DNA of 64,000 bases from Allodiplogaster sudhausi (lineage: Eukaryota; Nematoda; Chromadorea; Rhabditida; Diplogasteridae): the NCBI GenBank assembly GCA_945643635.1, contig CALZFC010000001.1, positions 86,001-150,000 of the forward strand, in the 5' to 3' direction. Under the pieces are notes generated by a model. That model did not search any database. It saw only the letters and a list, made by a program, of their open reading frames with translations, and was not told where the DNA came from. Every line of letters starts with the position of its first letter. Within the stretch, counting starts at the first letter, position 1. Of this stretch, positions 47,892-61,034 are shown one piece after another. The position numbers were made by a program, and so were the translations under genes.

Positions 47892-49484
47892 GAGAGAGAG
47901 GGAAAGAGAGAGAGAAAGAGAGGGTGGAGAAAGAAGGCTGTCGTCCTCTTCTAATGGGCCCTCTTTACCGCCGTGATGCGCAGCGAGTGTTCTTGAGAGA
48001 AAGAATATGGGTAAAATATGCATAATCGTGACGAAATGGATGCTGGTGGGTGACTCTTGGTTTTTGCTGCTTAAAACAATTAAAAAAAAAACACGGCTGA
48101 AATGATGATAGAGGACACGAGAGAGAGCTATTATGAATGGGAGATTTAAGATGCTTGGGGGGGGAGGGGCGGATTAGGAGAATTTTTCAGAGGTTTTAGA
48201 AGGTTTAGTTCCGTACAAGACGAGACAAATTGCGCGCGAGAAGAAAAATAAATTCCAACGAGGATAGGAAATTTGGAAAATGGTGCGTGGGAGAGCGAGC
48301 TTACTTTTCCTTCTTCTTCAATCTCCATCATTCCTCTTTCTCTCAAGTTCCTCTCTTCCTCTTTCTCTCTCTCTCTCTCTCGCTCTCTCTCTCGCTCTCT
48401 CTCTCGCTCTCTTGCTCTCTTCTCTTGAAGTCACGCACAATGACGCGAAACGGTTTTCAGATGGCGGACGGAGCTGTAGAGAGCGAGAGAGAGAGAGAGA
48501 GAGAAAGAGAGATAGAGAGAGACAGGGAGAGAGAGAGGAGAAAGAGAGAGAGAGAGAGAGAAATGGTTCAGTGCTGATCTTATGTAGGCTGTCTCTCTTC
48601 ATTCTTACTGACAATTTGAATTTCATCTCGTTAAAAAGAGGGGGGGGGCGGCGGGGAACATAACTATTTTATTAAGAAAATTCAACTAGATTGAGTCTAC
48701 TACTAAATATTTGCTTTAACAGTGTCAGAAAAAAAAACGTAGCGCGGCCGTGCACACATGCAAAAATGTTTTAAAAAAAACAAAGCTAAAAAATGGTTTT
48801 AAAAGTTCTAAGAACAATAAACTCGAAAACAAAATCGATGGAAAAGAAAAAGCAACCAAAGCTTGGTCTTATTTTGTTTTTGGGAAACCAGCCAGAAAAT
48901 CAATGCGTCAAAGAGAAGGCTTGTTCCACATAAAAGAAAGCTATGAAGGCATATCAGTTTTATCTTTCGCACACTTGAATTAAGCACCATCTAAAATGTT
49001 TGTAAAAAAAAATTACAATGATCGCAATATAGGCATCTTGACAAAGAAAAATGCAAATGGGCATTCTTTCTTACGAGACGGAGAGATCGAGAGAGAGAGA
49101 AAGAAAGCGAGAGAGAGAGAGAGAGAGAGAGCAAGAGAAATGCAGAATGTGGATGATACTTCACGAAGAAGGAAAGACAACAAGAGGAGCTCGATTCCTC
49201 AGTGAAATGGAGGAGAGAGTGCGTGTGAAGCCTGTGCAAGAGGAGAGATAGAAAGCGGAAGAGACGGCGAGAGAGAAAGAGAAAGCGAGAGAGGGGAGAG
49301 AGAGAGGAGAGGAGAGAGTGGTGACAATGAGAGAAAGCGATGGAGAATAGTAGAAAGAAGGCTCTTTCCGGACCATGTGGAGATTGTATGTGGGCAAGCA
49401 AAGTGAAGAAGATGAGAGTAAGATGAGAGAGTGAGATAAGGGAGAGAGAGAGATGAGGAGAATAGAGAGAGAGAGAGGCAGAAA

Positions 49485-49518
<34 letters not shown>

Positions 49519-49895
49519 ATGAGAGAGACTGAATTGAGAGAGGCAGGAAGTAAAAGAGAGAAGGCAAGTCGATAGACGGTTGCTTTCGCTTGCCCGCTGT
49601 GGATGTGCTGTCTCGTTCGCTAGATGCCAGAGAGCACGAGAGAGAGAGAGAGAGAGAGATAGAGAGATAGAGAGAGATAGACAGACAGAGAGAGAGAGTT
49701 AGAAAAGAGAGAGAGAGAGAGTGGGCTTGAGAAAGAAAGAGAGGAGAGAGTGCCCCGGTGAGGCAAAAGGCGAGAGCGAACGAAGCGAATCAATACGGCT
49801 TTCTACACCACCCGCTTTCCTCGACCGCCGAAGGCTTTTTTCCATTTCTCTTTCTCTTGATATTTCTATCTCTTTCCTTCTCTCTCTCTTTCTGC

Positions 49896-49953
<58 letters not shown>

Positions 49954-50297
49954 TCTTACTCGGCTGGCCGCTTACAAAAAGCTGCAGCAGCTGCAGTTAG
50001 TGTGAGCAGGGCCTCGGAGGTAGTATGAAAGAGAGTGAAAAAGTGAGAGAAAGAGAGAGAGAGAGAGATGTAGACAGAAAAGACAGAGAAGGAGAGAGAG
50101 AAAGAGGATGAGAGAGAGAGAGATGGAGATGAGAAGCTCTCTCTCTCTCCGACTCCACTCACTGTCTCGTCTCAACCCGGACCCAGCACCGCGACTGGAC
50201 AAAAGGGAGAACGGAAAGACGGGCGACTTCTGATGGTGGCCGGATGTGAAAAGAAGAGAGCGAGAATGAATGGAGCAGGAAATCGAAGAGAGAGGGA

Positions 50298-50333
<36 letters not shown>

Positions 50334-51424
50334 ATTTAAATTTAGAGAAAGAGAGTGAGATTGAAAAGGAGAGAAAGAGAAAGAGAGGGAAATTGAAATG
50401 AGAGAGAAGAGAGAGAGATAGTGAGATTGGGAGAGAGAGGAGTGAGATGAGGAGAGGGTGTGAGGGTGAAAGGAGAGAGAGAGATTGAGAGTGATATGGA
50501 GAGAGAGAGAGTGATATGGAGAGAGAGAGAGCGATATGGAGATAGAGAGAGAGAGAGACACAAAGAGTGGAGAAAAATTTTGCCAGTAATAATGAATTAA
50601 AGAAGGGCGACCAGTCTCACAATCAGGCGGCGAGGAATGAGTTTCTATTCGTTAACTCGCTTTCTCTCTCTCTCTCTCTCTCGCTCTCTCTCTCCTTCTC
50701 TCTCGCTCTCTCTCTCCTTTTCTCTCGCTCTCTCTCTCTCGCTCTCTTTCTCTTTCTTTCTCTCTCTCTCTCTCTCTCTCGCTCTTATTCCTTGATCCGT
50801 ATTTTCTCCAATCAGTTGCGTTTATGTAGCTTTCTTAGGAAATGACCGATAGCCAAGGGAAAAAGAGGCAAATAAGAAGCGCTTCTTGTACAGCGTAAAA
50901 GGAGCGATTTATCCAGTAGAAGTTAAGAAAGCATCTTTACAAGGAGTTACATACATATTTATTTAAAGATACGTAATTATATCGGCTATCGTTACATCCG
51001 CGCGACGTGAACATTAAAAAAAAAAAATATATATATATATCCTTTCTTAACATTTAATTTCCATTTTCTTGACTTGGAGAAAGTCACGAATGAGAAAAGG
51101 ACAGCAGCCGTACACAGTGGAGTAGAGTGCGTGCTGAGAGAGATGGTCGGATGGGAGGAGGAGATGGGAGAGTGGGTCTGAGCTGGAAAGTAGCAGAACA
51201 TGAGAGGGGCGAGGACGAGAGAAAGAGAGAGAGAGAAAGATAGAGAGAGAGAGAGAGATAGAGAGCAGGGAAGCGAGAGAGACAGAGAGAGAGAGACAGA
51301 GAGAGAGAGCAGAGAAGCGAGAGAGCAAGCGAGACAAGAGTAAACAGCCGGGCAATGGGCCCAATATACGTGCGGCAGCAGCGACGCCACGTCGACCCGG
51401 TGAATACGGGCCGAGGGAATGACG

Positions 51425-51471
<47 letters not shown>

Positions 51472-51529
51472 AAGAGGGTGAGAGCATTAAAACGATGGTA
51501 AGAGAATGAAGGGTGATAAAGAGAGGGAG

Positions 51530-51579
<50 letters not shown>

Positions 51580-51745
51580 TGAGAGAGAAAGAAAGAGAGA
51601 GGGAGAGAGAGAGAGAGTCTCAGAGATAAAGAACACATGCGTGCCTTTGTTGAGAGAGAAAGTGTAGGCGTCTTCTAGGAAGTTGGTGGGGTGGGGCGAC
51701 AGCAAGGAAGGGAGGGGGTTGTGCCGAAACGAATGGAGCAAAGCC

Positions 51746-51793
<48 letters not shown>

Positions 51794-53682
51794 AGAGCGT
51801 GCGCGTGCTCTCTCTCCCTCTCTCTTTCTTTCTCTAGCACTCTCTCTCCCTCCTTTCTTCCTATCTCTCTCGACGCTCTCACCATCAGGGGTATAGCTGG
51901 GTGGTTGGGAAGTTGGAGGGTGGTGGCAGGCCGGAAGGCCAACGGGCATACCTGCGTGGTGTTACATGACGTAAGACCAATGTGCGTCAGTGGTTTCTCT
52001 CTCTCTTTACCCTCTCTCTCTCACTGCCCTCTCTCTATCCTCTCTCTCTCTCTCGCTCTGTCCCGCCCTCCCCAAAAATACGAATGCCGCTACCGGAGTT
52101 CTCTGACACATGCATTTCGAGGAGTATCTTGTAGTCGATGATCATTGCCCTCAACGTTCTCAAGAGTGCCGCATCCTACCGCACTGGCTGGTGAACCTGG
52201 TAGAATATTCCGATCCTAGGGGGATCCCAATCTCTAATACCAAGGTCTAACGCTTCGTAAGATTTCCCCTTTTCTTCATAGTATGTAAAACAACCACAAA
52301 ATATATGGATCCACTTCATTAGACGATATACAATACGAATGAGCACATGTCTACATTTCACAAATGTGGATGGAACCAAAACATTCCAACAACAATAAAA
52401 AAAACATGGACATTAAAGAAACTAAGATGCATGAGACAAGGGTACTTTCAAGAATAACGAGTAGAGTTAAACATCGATATGTATATCAATTATTGAGTAA
52501 TAAAAACAACTTCCCAGCAGTGGAAAAAAATTATAGAACCGCGTAACCAACCAAAAAAATGTTTGGTCAACTAAAATTCACCTTATCGGTTAGATAATTA
52601 ATCATAACATTCGCTTGTTACATACAGAGCATAACAGCGCGAAATGGGTGAAAAGTTTACGGTTTTTTTTTTGCTCTAACAGGTTTTCACTCCCAAGAAG
52701 CCCCCGTTCTTCGCCGCAAACTATGGAAAGAATTGGATGGGAAGATAGATGCGTGCATTATTGATCGAAGGGAAATAACAATAATAATAATAATATGAAT
52801 AATAATCATAGTAATAATAATAATAATAAACGATTGCCTCACCTCATATAGTCTGCGAACTGTAGGATGAGGCGTCGGCTGGGGTCGCATTGGCCGGGGA
52901 GGGGAGGAGGGGAGAGGGGGCTGAGAAGGGACCCGCAGGGGGGGGGGGGGGGGGGTGAGAGATGAGAGAGTGCGAGAGTGAGAGAGGCGCAGAGAGAGGG
53001 AGAGCGAGAGTGAGAGAGACGCAGAGAGAGGGAGAGTGGGACGGGGGCGAAGTAGCAGAGGCCTCGCGAGCGCGCTATGAAGAGTGGAGAAGAAGCTTGC
53101 ACCGCTGCGGGCGACGTGTGAGAGAGTGTGTGCAGAGCAGAGGGAGAAAGAGTGGAACAGAGAGAGAGAGAGCGTAGAAGAGAGACAGCGGAATAGAGAG
53201 TGGAGATAGGGAGAGAGAGAGAGAGACGCAGAGACGGAATAAATGGAACACATTGAGAGGAAAAAGTTGCACGACAAGTGGGATGATTTATAAAGAAGAC
53301 ACGATGCTTAGATGAATTTTTGAATGCGAAGAGATAAAAAGAGGAAATGCATGCACGAATGCTTCGTGAACAAAGAAAGAAAAAGCTTATAAAAGTAGAG
53401 CTGCTAATCTTAATAATACTAGAATATGAGAAGTGAGACATGGCTCTGGCTCTGGTGGCTAAGGCCACGTATAAGTATAAGTTGCTAGTCCACCCTGGTA
53501 TAGACATGATGGCTACACAAGTGGCATAGTAAACTGAGGAGAGCATAACGTAAGATGTTAAAAAAAGTGGGATGAATTCGATTTCGGCAATGGTAGCAAG
53601 TAAAATGGCTTCAAAATTTTGGAAAAGGGACGAGTTCAGAGTGAGTGAATGAGATATAGAGAGATATAGATAAATTGAGTGC
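47840..53682. repeat. GA/CT microsatellite block
   Basis: About half of this 5.8 kb is GA or CT dinucleotide repeat (for example 47856-47925, 48359-48410, 48480-48563, 49080-49135, 49230-49560, 49860-49950, 50280-50560, 50660-50790, 51220-51320, 51430-51615, 51755-51835 and 52970-53225), switching strand several times. Unique islands occur at 48570-49060, 49560-49640, 50790-51220, 51330-51430 and 52080-52960. These may hold the unseen 5' exons of the RSBP-1-like gene, but I could not identify any. A G-run at 52937-52954 and an (AAT)n stretch at 52778-52830 are present. Confidence 0.8.
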
Positions 53683-53695
53683 GAGCGAATTACCT

Positions 53696-53795
53696 TAGCG
53701 TCAGTGCGACCTTAGCCTTAGCCATCTCTAGAGCCTTAACCCTAGTCTTCAGCCTTAACTCTAGCCTTAAGCCTTAACCCCAACCCTAAGATTAA
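53696..53795. repeat. Degenerate telomere-like CCTTAA/CCTAA repeats
   Basis: About ten spaced words such as GCCTTA, GCCTTAACCCTAG and GCCTTAACCCCAACCCTAAG lie just past the CAF-1 gene's stop codon. The nematode telomere unit is TTAGGC (GCCTAA on the other strand). The match is partial, so this may be a degenerate interstitial array or simply low-complexity sequence. Confidence 0.45.
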
Positions 53796-56700
53796 GCTAT
53801 CTCTTCCGCCATCTGGACATCCTCCTCTTCTTCTTCATTCTTTTCTTCCTTCTCCTCCTCTTCCTCCTCCTCCTCGTCTTCTCCTTCGTCATCCTTGTCC
53901 AGTGAGATCACCTTCCAGTTAGCCAGATCCATAGGCGCAGCGGCAAAGAGTGCTTCTGATGACAGCTTGCCGTCTGGAAAACCCATTTTTAATTGTTTAT
54001 TAATTATCTCTCCTTCTCTCCCCCTTCCTCTCTCTCTCTCTCTCTCCTTTGCAACCTCTTATTCACTCTTTCTGCCCCTCCCTCTCTATCTCCTTCTCAC
54101 GATCTCTCTCTCCCGTACCCTTCTTTATATCTCTTCCATCTTCACTCCTCCGTTTCTCTCTCTATCTCTCTCTCTTCCTCACCTCTCAACCCAGGCGCTC
54201 CCCAGTCGTACGTCCAGAAGGTGGGCACGAGCTTCTGCTTCTTGCGCGCCAGTCCCGCATCATACTCTCGCGCGCGCGACTCGAGTCTCGCGCGTCTCTT
54301 CTCCTCCTCCTCTGCGTCTCTGCCACCACTCTCGCCGCCCTCCATCTCTGTGTCCCTGAATCCCAACACCATTTTTGAAGATATGCTTGAGGAAGACTGA
54401 GAGATTAGTGGGTGACTAAGGCCCCGTGGGATGGCATCCAACCTCGCGGGGGCGGGCAGGGTATTTTCTGGGAAGGGTATTTAGGGGCACGAGTTTTTTT
54501 GGCACCTTGCCAACCCTGATCATGACTCACCGACTACTTCTTTCTTCCTCCTCCTCCTCTTCATCTTCATCCATAATGACGCGCTTGCGCGCACGGCGTT
54601 GCTCGTCGCTCTTCGACTTCTTATTGGTGGAACCTTAAAAAAAATATATATATATATTTGAAATTCCCGCTCTTTTAATATTTGAATTTTTCACTTTTTA
54701 AGTATAGCTTACAGCAGTAAACAGCACCGCGTCCATTTGGGTAGTTAAACAAGTAAGAATAAATACTCTCAAAAAGATTATGACAACCTTCAAAATACAA
54801 ACTTGAATACCACGCATACCTACCTGGCCAGTGTCTGGTGCGCGGCGATCTCACTCTCTACCTATCTCTTCTACTTCTCTCTCTCTCTCGCTCCTACTCT
54901 CTCTCTCTCTCTCTAGCTCCCTCTCTCTCTCTCGCTCTCTCTCCTAACCAGAGATTGTCTCCTCTTCCTTGTCATCTGACTCGCCTTCGCCTTCAGACAG
55001 GTAGGCGTGGCGACCTGATTTGAATATTCATTATTGCTTTCGCTCTCTTTCACTTTCTATCTCTCTCACGTTCTCTCTGTATCTCTCTTAATCTTTTCCC
55101 CTCTCTCTCTCAACTTACCGTAAACTGTTTGTCGTCCTCATCCGGTTCCTCTTCCTCCTTCTCATCTTCCTCATCTGACTTGCACTCCTCTGCATCGGAC
55201 GGCTCGTCCTCCCACTCCGCCTCAGAGTCCACCTGAATGGGGAGGAGGAAAGCTTGGCTAGAAGGGTCTCAAGACCCCTTTTGGCTTTTAAGGCTCCTTT
55301 GGCTCTTACAATTAAGACCTCTTTGGGATCAAAAATATTCCAGTTTGAATTCGCGCTCAATTGCCTGACGACTGGTTAGTAGACGCGTGAATGCGTATCC
55401 TTCCTGTGCTATCTCTACGATGAGGGCGCATCATTAGGTCTGGCGGCCTGACAATGAGAGGCCCCTGGGACAAGTATTGCTCGCCACCCTTTGAGGTTGA
55501 TCCATAGGGCAAAAGAATCCATAGGGATAGTATCAACTTGGCAGATCCACTCTGATTTCGGGCCTCACCAAAGGCCTATCCTTCATCTTTTTGAGGAGAA
55601 CTTTGACGGAAATACCGTTTTCCGCAGTGGTTTCCGGGGGCCCGATACTCCTTCCCCTTCCTGTTTTCCTTCTTCTTTCTCGGTTCTCGCGAGTGCTTTT
55701 ATCGAATGTCCTGTATGATCCACCCGACCTCATAGTCCAAATGTGCAGCCAGCGCGAGCGGTCGCCTTCCTCTGATGTCTCTGCTCGTCTTGCGCCACGT
55801 TCCATAGTACGGCGGGCGAGCGTTGTCGTGGAATTGGAAGAGTTTGGCGCGGAGAGGGCTAAAAAAATAATAAAATTATTAATATTAAGTTTTAAAAAAA
55901 ACCAATTTTAGCGTTTTTAAATAAATACTTATTACCTATCCTTGTTCTTCATTTATATGATTATTTATTTTGAAATATTATAATACTAAATAAATTATGT
56001 CGTATTGATTTCAATATTCAAAAATAATGCTCGTTCTTAACATAATATTTTCTTGCACATAGAATATCTTAAACAATTTTTTTAGCAAACATAAAAGGAA
56101 AGAAGAAAAAAAAGCAAAAACATACTCTTTTCTAATTTCAAGACGCAATTGCTTCCTGTTTCGAAGCTCTTCGAGATAGCTCAGATTCTGTAAAGGGAAA
56201 AAGACTTTCAAATCGATATTTAAATTTCTGTATTATTTACAAAATGTGAGACTAAATTCCATAAGCACATATTTTAAAATTAATTTCTATAAAATGTTAT
56301 AAAAAATTAAAAAAAAAAGAAGTAATATAACAGGGAAAACTGATGAAAATGTTAGATAAATTAAATTTAAAAATAACATCATAATTCTAACATTATCATT
56401 GCTGCTCGAGAAGACGTCCGCATTCCGAGGCAGCGGAGCACGGAAATGAACAGGAGCCAGTGTCATTCCTTCCTGGCAATATATTTTTTTATTATATTTA
56501 TTTTTTTTAAAGATAATTTCCCCCAGTAAGAGTAAAAGTCAGTGGCCAAATCTCATCAAGAAGACAGAAAAGGCATTCTTGAAAAGAACGAACTTTGTAC
56601 TATATAGATAAAATAAGTAGACTATACACTGCTAAGAGATGTTAAAGTAAGCGCCGAATAGTTAATATTCATAAATATTCACATATATACCGAATGTGTC

Positions 56701-59700
56701 CAAGGTGTGGCTAAAGTATAGCTTGAAACTCTCCCCATTTATACGGTAGTTCTCTTAGGTGGACTACAGTATACCTTGAAAATCTCCCATTTAAGCCGAA
56801 AACTTTCAAGGAATACAACAGTATAACTGGAAAGTATGCCCATTTATAACGTACACTTTCAACGAATGGCTACAGTATACCTTAATACGTCTAAGAAATG
56901 CTACAGTATACCTTAATACTTCTAAGGAATGGCTACAGTATACCTTAATACTTCTAAGGAATGGATACAGTATACCTTAATACTTCTAAGGACTGGCTAC
57001 AGTATACCTTAACACTTCTAAGGAATGGCTATAGTATACCTTAATAATTGTGAGAAATCGCTACAGTATACCTTAATAATTCTTAGAAATACTACAGTAT
57101 ATATTAATACTTCTAAGGAAAGACTACAGCATACCTTGATCTCGAACGGCTTGAGCCACAAGAAGGAGATAGTGGCGGGAGCTTCGGCCGCCGAGTTGCT
57201 CTCTTCATCTTCCTTCTTCTTGTTGAAGAAGGAGAGGAATCGATCGGACTGCTTGCGCTTCTTCTCTTCGAGAGCCTGGAAAAATGAAAGGTTTTTTTTA
57301 TAAAATGGAGTCAGGAAAAAAAAATAGCATGAGAAAAAAAGGCTCACTCTACTTGGATATATTTGACATGAATTATAGGAATAAATCACGAAAAGCTCTC
57401 CCCCCACTCATCCTTCCTCGGGCTGTTGGGGGCCAATTTTAAGCAATGCCCATGATATATTAAAATAAAAACAATGTTCTTCTTTATAAAATAGAAGGAG
57501 AAAATCCTTTAAAAAAATGTATTCTTCTAAAAAGCATTCGAAGAAAAAAAGGTTCATTTGAGGAGTCTGTCCTCTGTGAATTCATAAGGAACTCATCACA
57601 TTATACTAATTTGTGCGCTTCAAAAAAAAATTCGTTTCACAAACGCAAAAAAATTGTAAATATATGTATATTTTTGCCGAACCTCTTCCTCCCGTCGCTT
57701 CTGCTCTCTTTTCTCGTCTTCTTCTTGCTTCTTTCTCAGCCGCTCCTCTTCCTTCTTGCGCTTTTCGTCGTCCTCGCGGCGCTTCTTTTCGAGTCTAGAA
57801 AAATATAATAAATTAAGCATATTTTTTGCTATTATTTATAAAATAATTTCTTTAAAACAACTCAACTTAAAGAATAAAATATTTTTAAAAAAAACTTGGT
57901 AAAATTTATAAAAGCTATCTTATTCACTCTTCTTCAAGAAATGAAGAAAGGAAAAAGAATTAAAAGTAACCTCTCAGCCTCCTTCTTCTTTTCTTCCTCT
58001 TCTTTTATGCGTTTCTTCTCCAGCCTGTAAACAAAACAAAAGAGGACAAATATCGAAGGCTATGTGTCGGTCTTGCTTATGAATCCTGAATGATGATGAT
58101 AAGACTATAAACATAAAAATTACTCTTTTTCCTTGCATATATAAGATAATAAATAAAATAAACATGGATAAGCTCCTTTCTTTATCCAATTTTGCTCAGC
58201 ATCAAAGGAACAGAAATAAGCAACCTCTCCATTTCCTTCTTCTTCTTTTCTTCCTCCTCCTTCCTCTTCTTCTCCTTTCTCTCTTCCTCTTCCTTTCGTC
58301 TCTTCTCCTCTTCTCCTCCTCTTCCTTTCTGCGCTTCTCCTTCCTTGCTTCTTCTTCTCGCTCACGCTTCTCTCTCTTCTCTCTGAAAAGAAAAGTTATT
58401 TAAATAAAGTATTAATTATTTAACTAAACTTAAAAAATATACACTTCATACCTACTGCCAATCTACAGTAATCGTCAAAAATATAAATGAAAAAGAATAG
58501 TGTAAAGAAGAACTTCCAGACTTCAGAATTCGCTCCTTCTCCGCTCGCTTCGCAGCGAATTCACGCTCGCGTTCAGCCTTAATTAGATATTATATATTCT
58601 AATTTTACATTAAATCACAACAACCCTGATTCTTCTTCTTCTTTCATAACTATTTACTTTCAATTGTTACATCCTTATTATTATTATCGATGAAGAGGTA
58701 CGGGATAAAAATAAATTATTTGTTTTTCTTAAATAACTTTTCTTGAATACATTTCTCCATAGTACTAAGAAATTTGAATAATCAACACCTTTAAACAAAG
58801 GGGAATTAAATAGATATAAGCTGATAAACCTTCTGGCGGCCCTCTCTGCCTCACGAGCTGCTCTAGCACGCGGAGTTGTAGTGGCCGGAGCAGTTCCTCG
58901 CTTTCGCTTACTCGGAGTCCGTCCGTCCTCCTCTTCCTTATCTTCCTTATCATCATCTTCGTCGTCGTCCAGAGTAACCAACTGAATACAAATATATCAT
59001 AGTCAGTGTTTAGCTATCTTCGAGCATCAGAAACTTTCGGATGGGAGCAGTAGCCAAAAATCGGAAAGGCATATGCTCTTTCGCCGGGAAACAGACTAAA
59101 ACTAGGGTCGTCTTGAGTGGGTTTTTTATTAACTTTCGAAGAGGGTCCCCACTTTTACATGCCTATTTTTAAGACGATGAGTGTCCCTAGCTGAACTGGG
59201 GCCTAATAATAAAAACGCTGATCATAGTATTTGTTTTTCGCGTTTTTTCGCTTTATTGCGAAAGACAAGTCATATTGATTCCTTTGCAAAGTATAAAGAA
59301 AAGAACGGGTATAATATTCACCGCGAGAAATGCTCTCGAACGATACGGGCAAAGAATGTTGGAAAAACTCCACCAAGCCCCGAGAGATATCTCTGATGAG
59401 TACTATAAGCAGGTATTGACGAATAATTAATATTCTTCTAGCAATCTTTTTTTTTGCGTTGTCCAAACGAAATGTTCCTTTTGTTCAAGAACATACTAGA
59501 ACCGAGCATGTTTTGTTGCTTGGTTTCTTCTTTGCAATTACTGAGTATGCGCCATAGAATTTGATAGACAAGTAGCAGTACCAATGCATCGCATGAAAAT
59601 AATAGTAAACTTGAATTATTTTTCAAAAATAAATTTAAAACATTAAACCCGTTCGTACAAACCTCCTGCTCCGTATTCTCTGTATCCTTATCCTGCTCGT

Positions 59701-60157
59701 CTTCTTCGTTTTCCTCTTCTTCTTCTTCTTCTTCATGTTCACTGCCACTGCCAGACTCGGCACCGTCCTCGTTTCCATCTTCCTTTTCTCCTTTCCATCG
59801 GCTTGCTCGCCTTCTCCCTCCTCTTCTTCTTCTCTGCGCTTCTCCTCAACGTTATCATCTGCAATTGATGTTAAATTCTTCTTTTTTTTTAATTCAGCTA
59901 AAACACCCTTCCAACCACTCTGGCAAGTCACAAAGAAAAGCACTTATTTTCCTTTCATCACATTACTTTCCAAGGTGCGTAAACCAAAGAATGAACACCG
60001 TGCCTCTTTTTATTTATAAATCATACTAATAAACTAAAAGAGCAAAACAAAAACTATGAAGAAAAAGGCCCACAATACCTGAACTTCTCCGAGTCGCTGT
60101 TGTCTGCTTCTCGTTGAGGGGCGCTGCATTTTCGTCGATCCATTTTGCCAACGACAT
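53792..60157 (-). CDS. chaf-1: Chromatin assembly factor 1 large subunit (CAF-1 p150/CHAF1A-like), 15 exons
   Basis: Minus-strand exons: 60079-60157, 59663-59858, 58830-58981, 58522-58577, 58225-58382, 57971-58024, 57683-57794, 57135-57275, 56126-56187, 55729-55858, 55119-55232, 54949-55014, 54531-54633, 54183-54355 and 53792-53973. It starts MSLAKWIDENAAPLNEK. An acidic region, then the KER-type charged coiled coil (EKKRREDDEKRKKEEERLRK) and a PIP-like SDRFLSFF with LKPFEIK follow. The most diagnostic part is KLFQFHDNARPPYYGTW then LDYE/VDSEAEWEDE and AYLSEGEGESD. The tail is acidic. CAF-1 p150 binds H3-H4 and PCNA and deposits histones behind replication forks in the nucleus. Total 1,778 nt. 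Four places (exons 2, 4, 5 and the start of 12) each need one extra base to keep frame; with them the length is 593 codons plus stop. Whether these are mutations or consensus errors is open. Confidence 0.85.
56755..57135. repeat. About 32-bp tandem repeat containing a copy of the CAF-1 exon 8 donor
   Basis: About ten units of the type GGCTACAGTATACCTTAATA with CTTCTAAGGAAT fill the part of the intron next to exon 8. On the coding strand each reads TTAAGGTATACTGTAG. The real donor is AAG|GTATGCTGTAG, so the array starts at and repeats the splice site. The distal units (56755-56860) are more diverged. Confidence 0.85.
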
Positions 60158-60526
60158 GGTCTCGCTCCTAAGTAATAAGGAAAGGGAACAGTGTCAAGAA
60201 TACTTCGACATCAATTTCTACGATATCCTCAGTCGGCACACAAACAAAGAGATATCTAGTAAGCAGCCGTCAGTTTTGCCAATTACAGAGAAGCTTGACC
60301 TAGTCGACATAGCTCTGAAGGCATTAAAATATGAGATTAGAAGCACGCATATACCAAAGACGTAAAACAATAACACAATAATACGCGCAATTTTCGGTCG
60401 TCCAAACGAAAGGGCTCGGCAAGAAGTTTTCGCGCGCAAATTAGCTTCAAATCGAGCGATTTATATACGGTAGTCCGTCAAGTCACATAGAGCATCTTGT
60501 GCCATAAGTTTTGAAGGTGACTGCAG
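60158..60526. other. Region upstream of the CAF-1 start, no gene seen
   Basis: Probably holds the promoter and any trans-splice acceptor. TAGGAGCGAGACC precedes the ATG. A short plus-strand open frame to 60365 overlaps the first exon antisense and is not supported. Confidence 0.35.
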
Positions 60527-60673
60527 TTAGGAAAGTTCATATGTTCATCCGTTCATCTCGTTCATCTATAGGAAAGTTCAATTTACATAACTTTCAAAAA
60601 CGTAAACTAAATTTCATGATGAACTTTCCTATAGATGAACGAGATGAATGGATGAACAGATGAACTTTCTTAT
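60527..60673. mobile_element. Short MITE, about 147 bp inverted repeat
   Basis: AGTTAGGAAAGTTCATATGT and onward is mirrored by the end of the element. TTCATCTCGTTCATCTATAG and CTATAGATGAACGAGATGAA are perfect inverted copies. GTTCATC repeats within each arm. It lies upstream of the CAF-1 gene start. Confidence 0.8.
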
Positions 60674-60993
60674 CTGTTACCAATTCTTTCTAATAAATAT
60701 TTGACGTTTTTTTTCAATTTGTTTTCACTTCCTGACTGTCTCTCTCTCTCTCTCTCTATCTCTCCACCTCCTTCCCTTTCTCTTTATCTCTCTATATATC
60801 TTTATCTCTCTCTCACTCTCTCTCTCTCTCTGTCTCTGTCTCTCTCTCTCTCTCAATGTACTCTCTCCATTTTTCTTGTATGAGCTTGCTTCGCTTGCCA
60901 ATCTGGGAACAAGTTGCCCTATGAAGAAAGCACAAAGATCAGAGTGTCGGAGAGATATGTCGGCTTGCGTTTGTGGAGAGGTAATGATAGTGC

Positions 60994-61034
<41 letters not shown>

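Noticed and set aside
47840..53277. Many long open frames rich in Ser/Leu or Arg/Glu (for example 50172-50561, 51047-51638, 52687-53546)
   Set aside because: They are translations of GA/CT dinucleotide repeats, open in several frames on both strands, with no splice structure or non-repeat domain.
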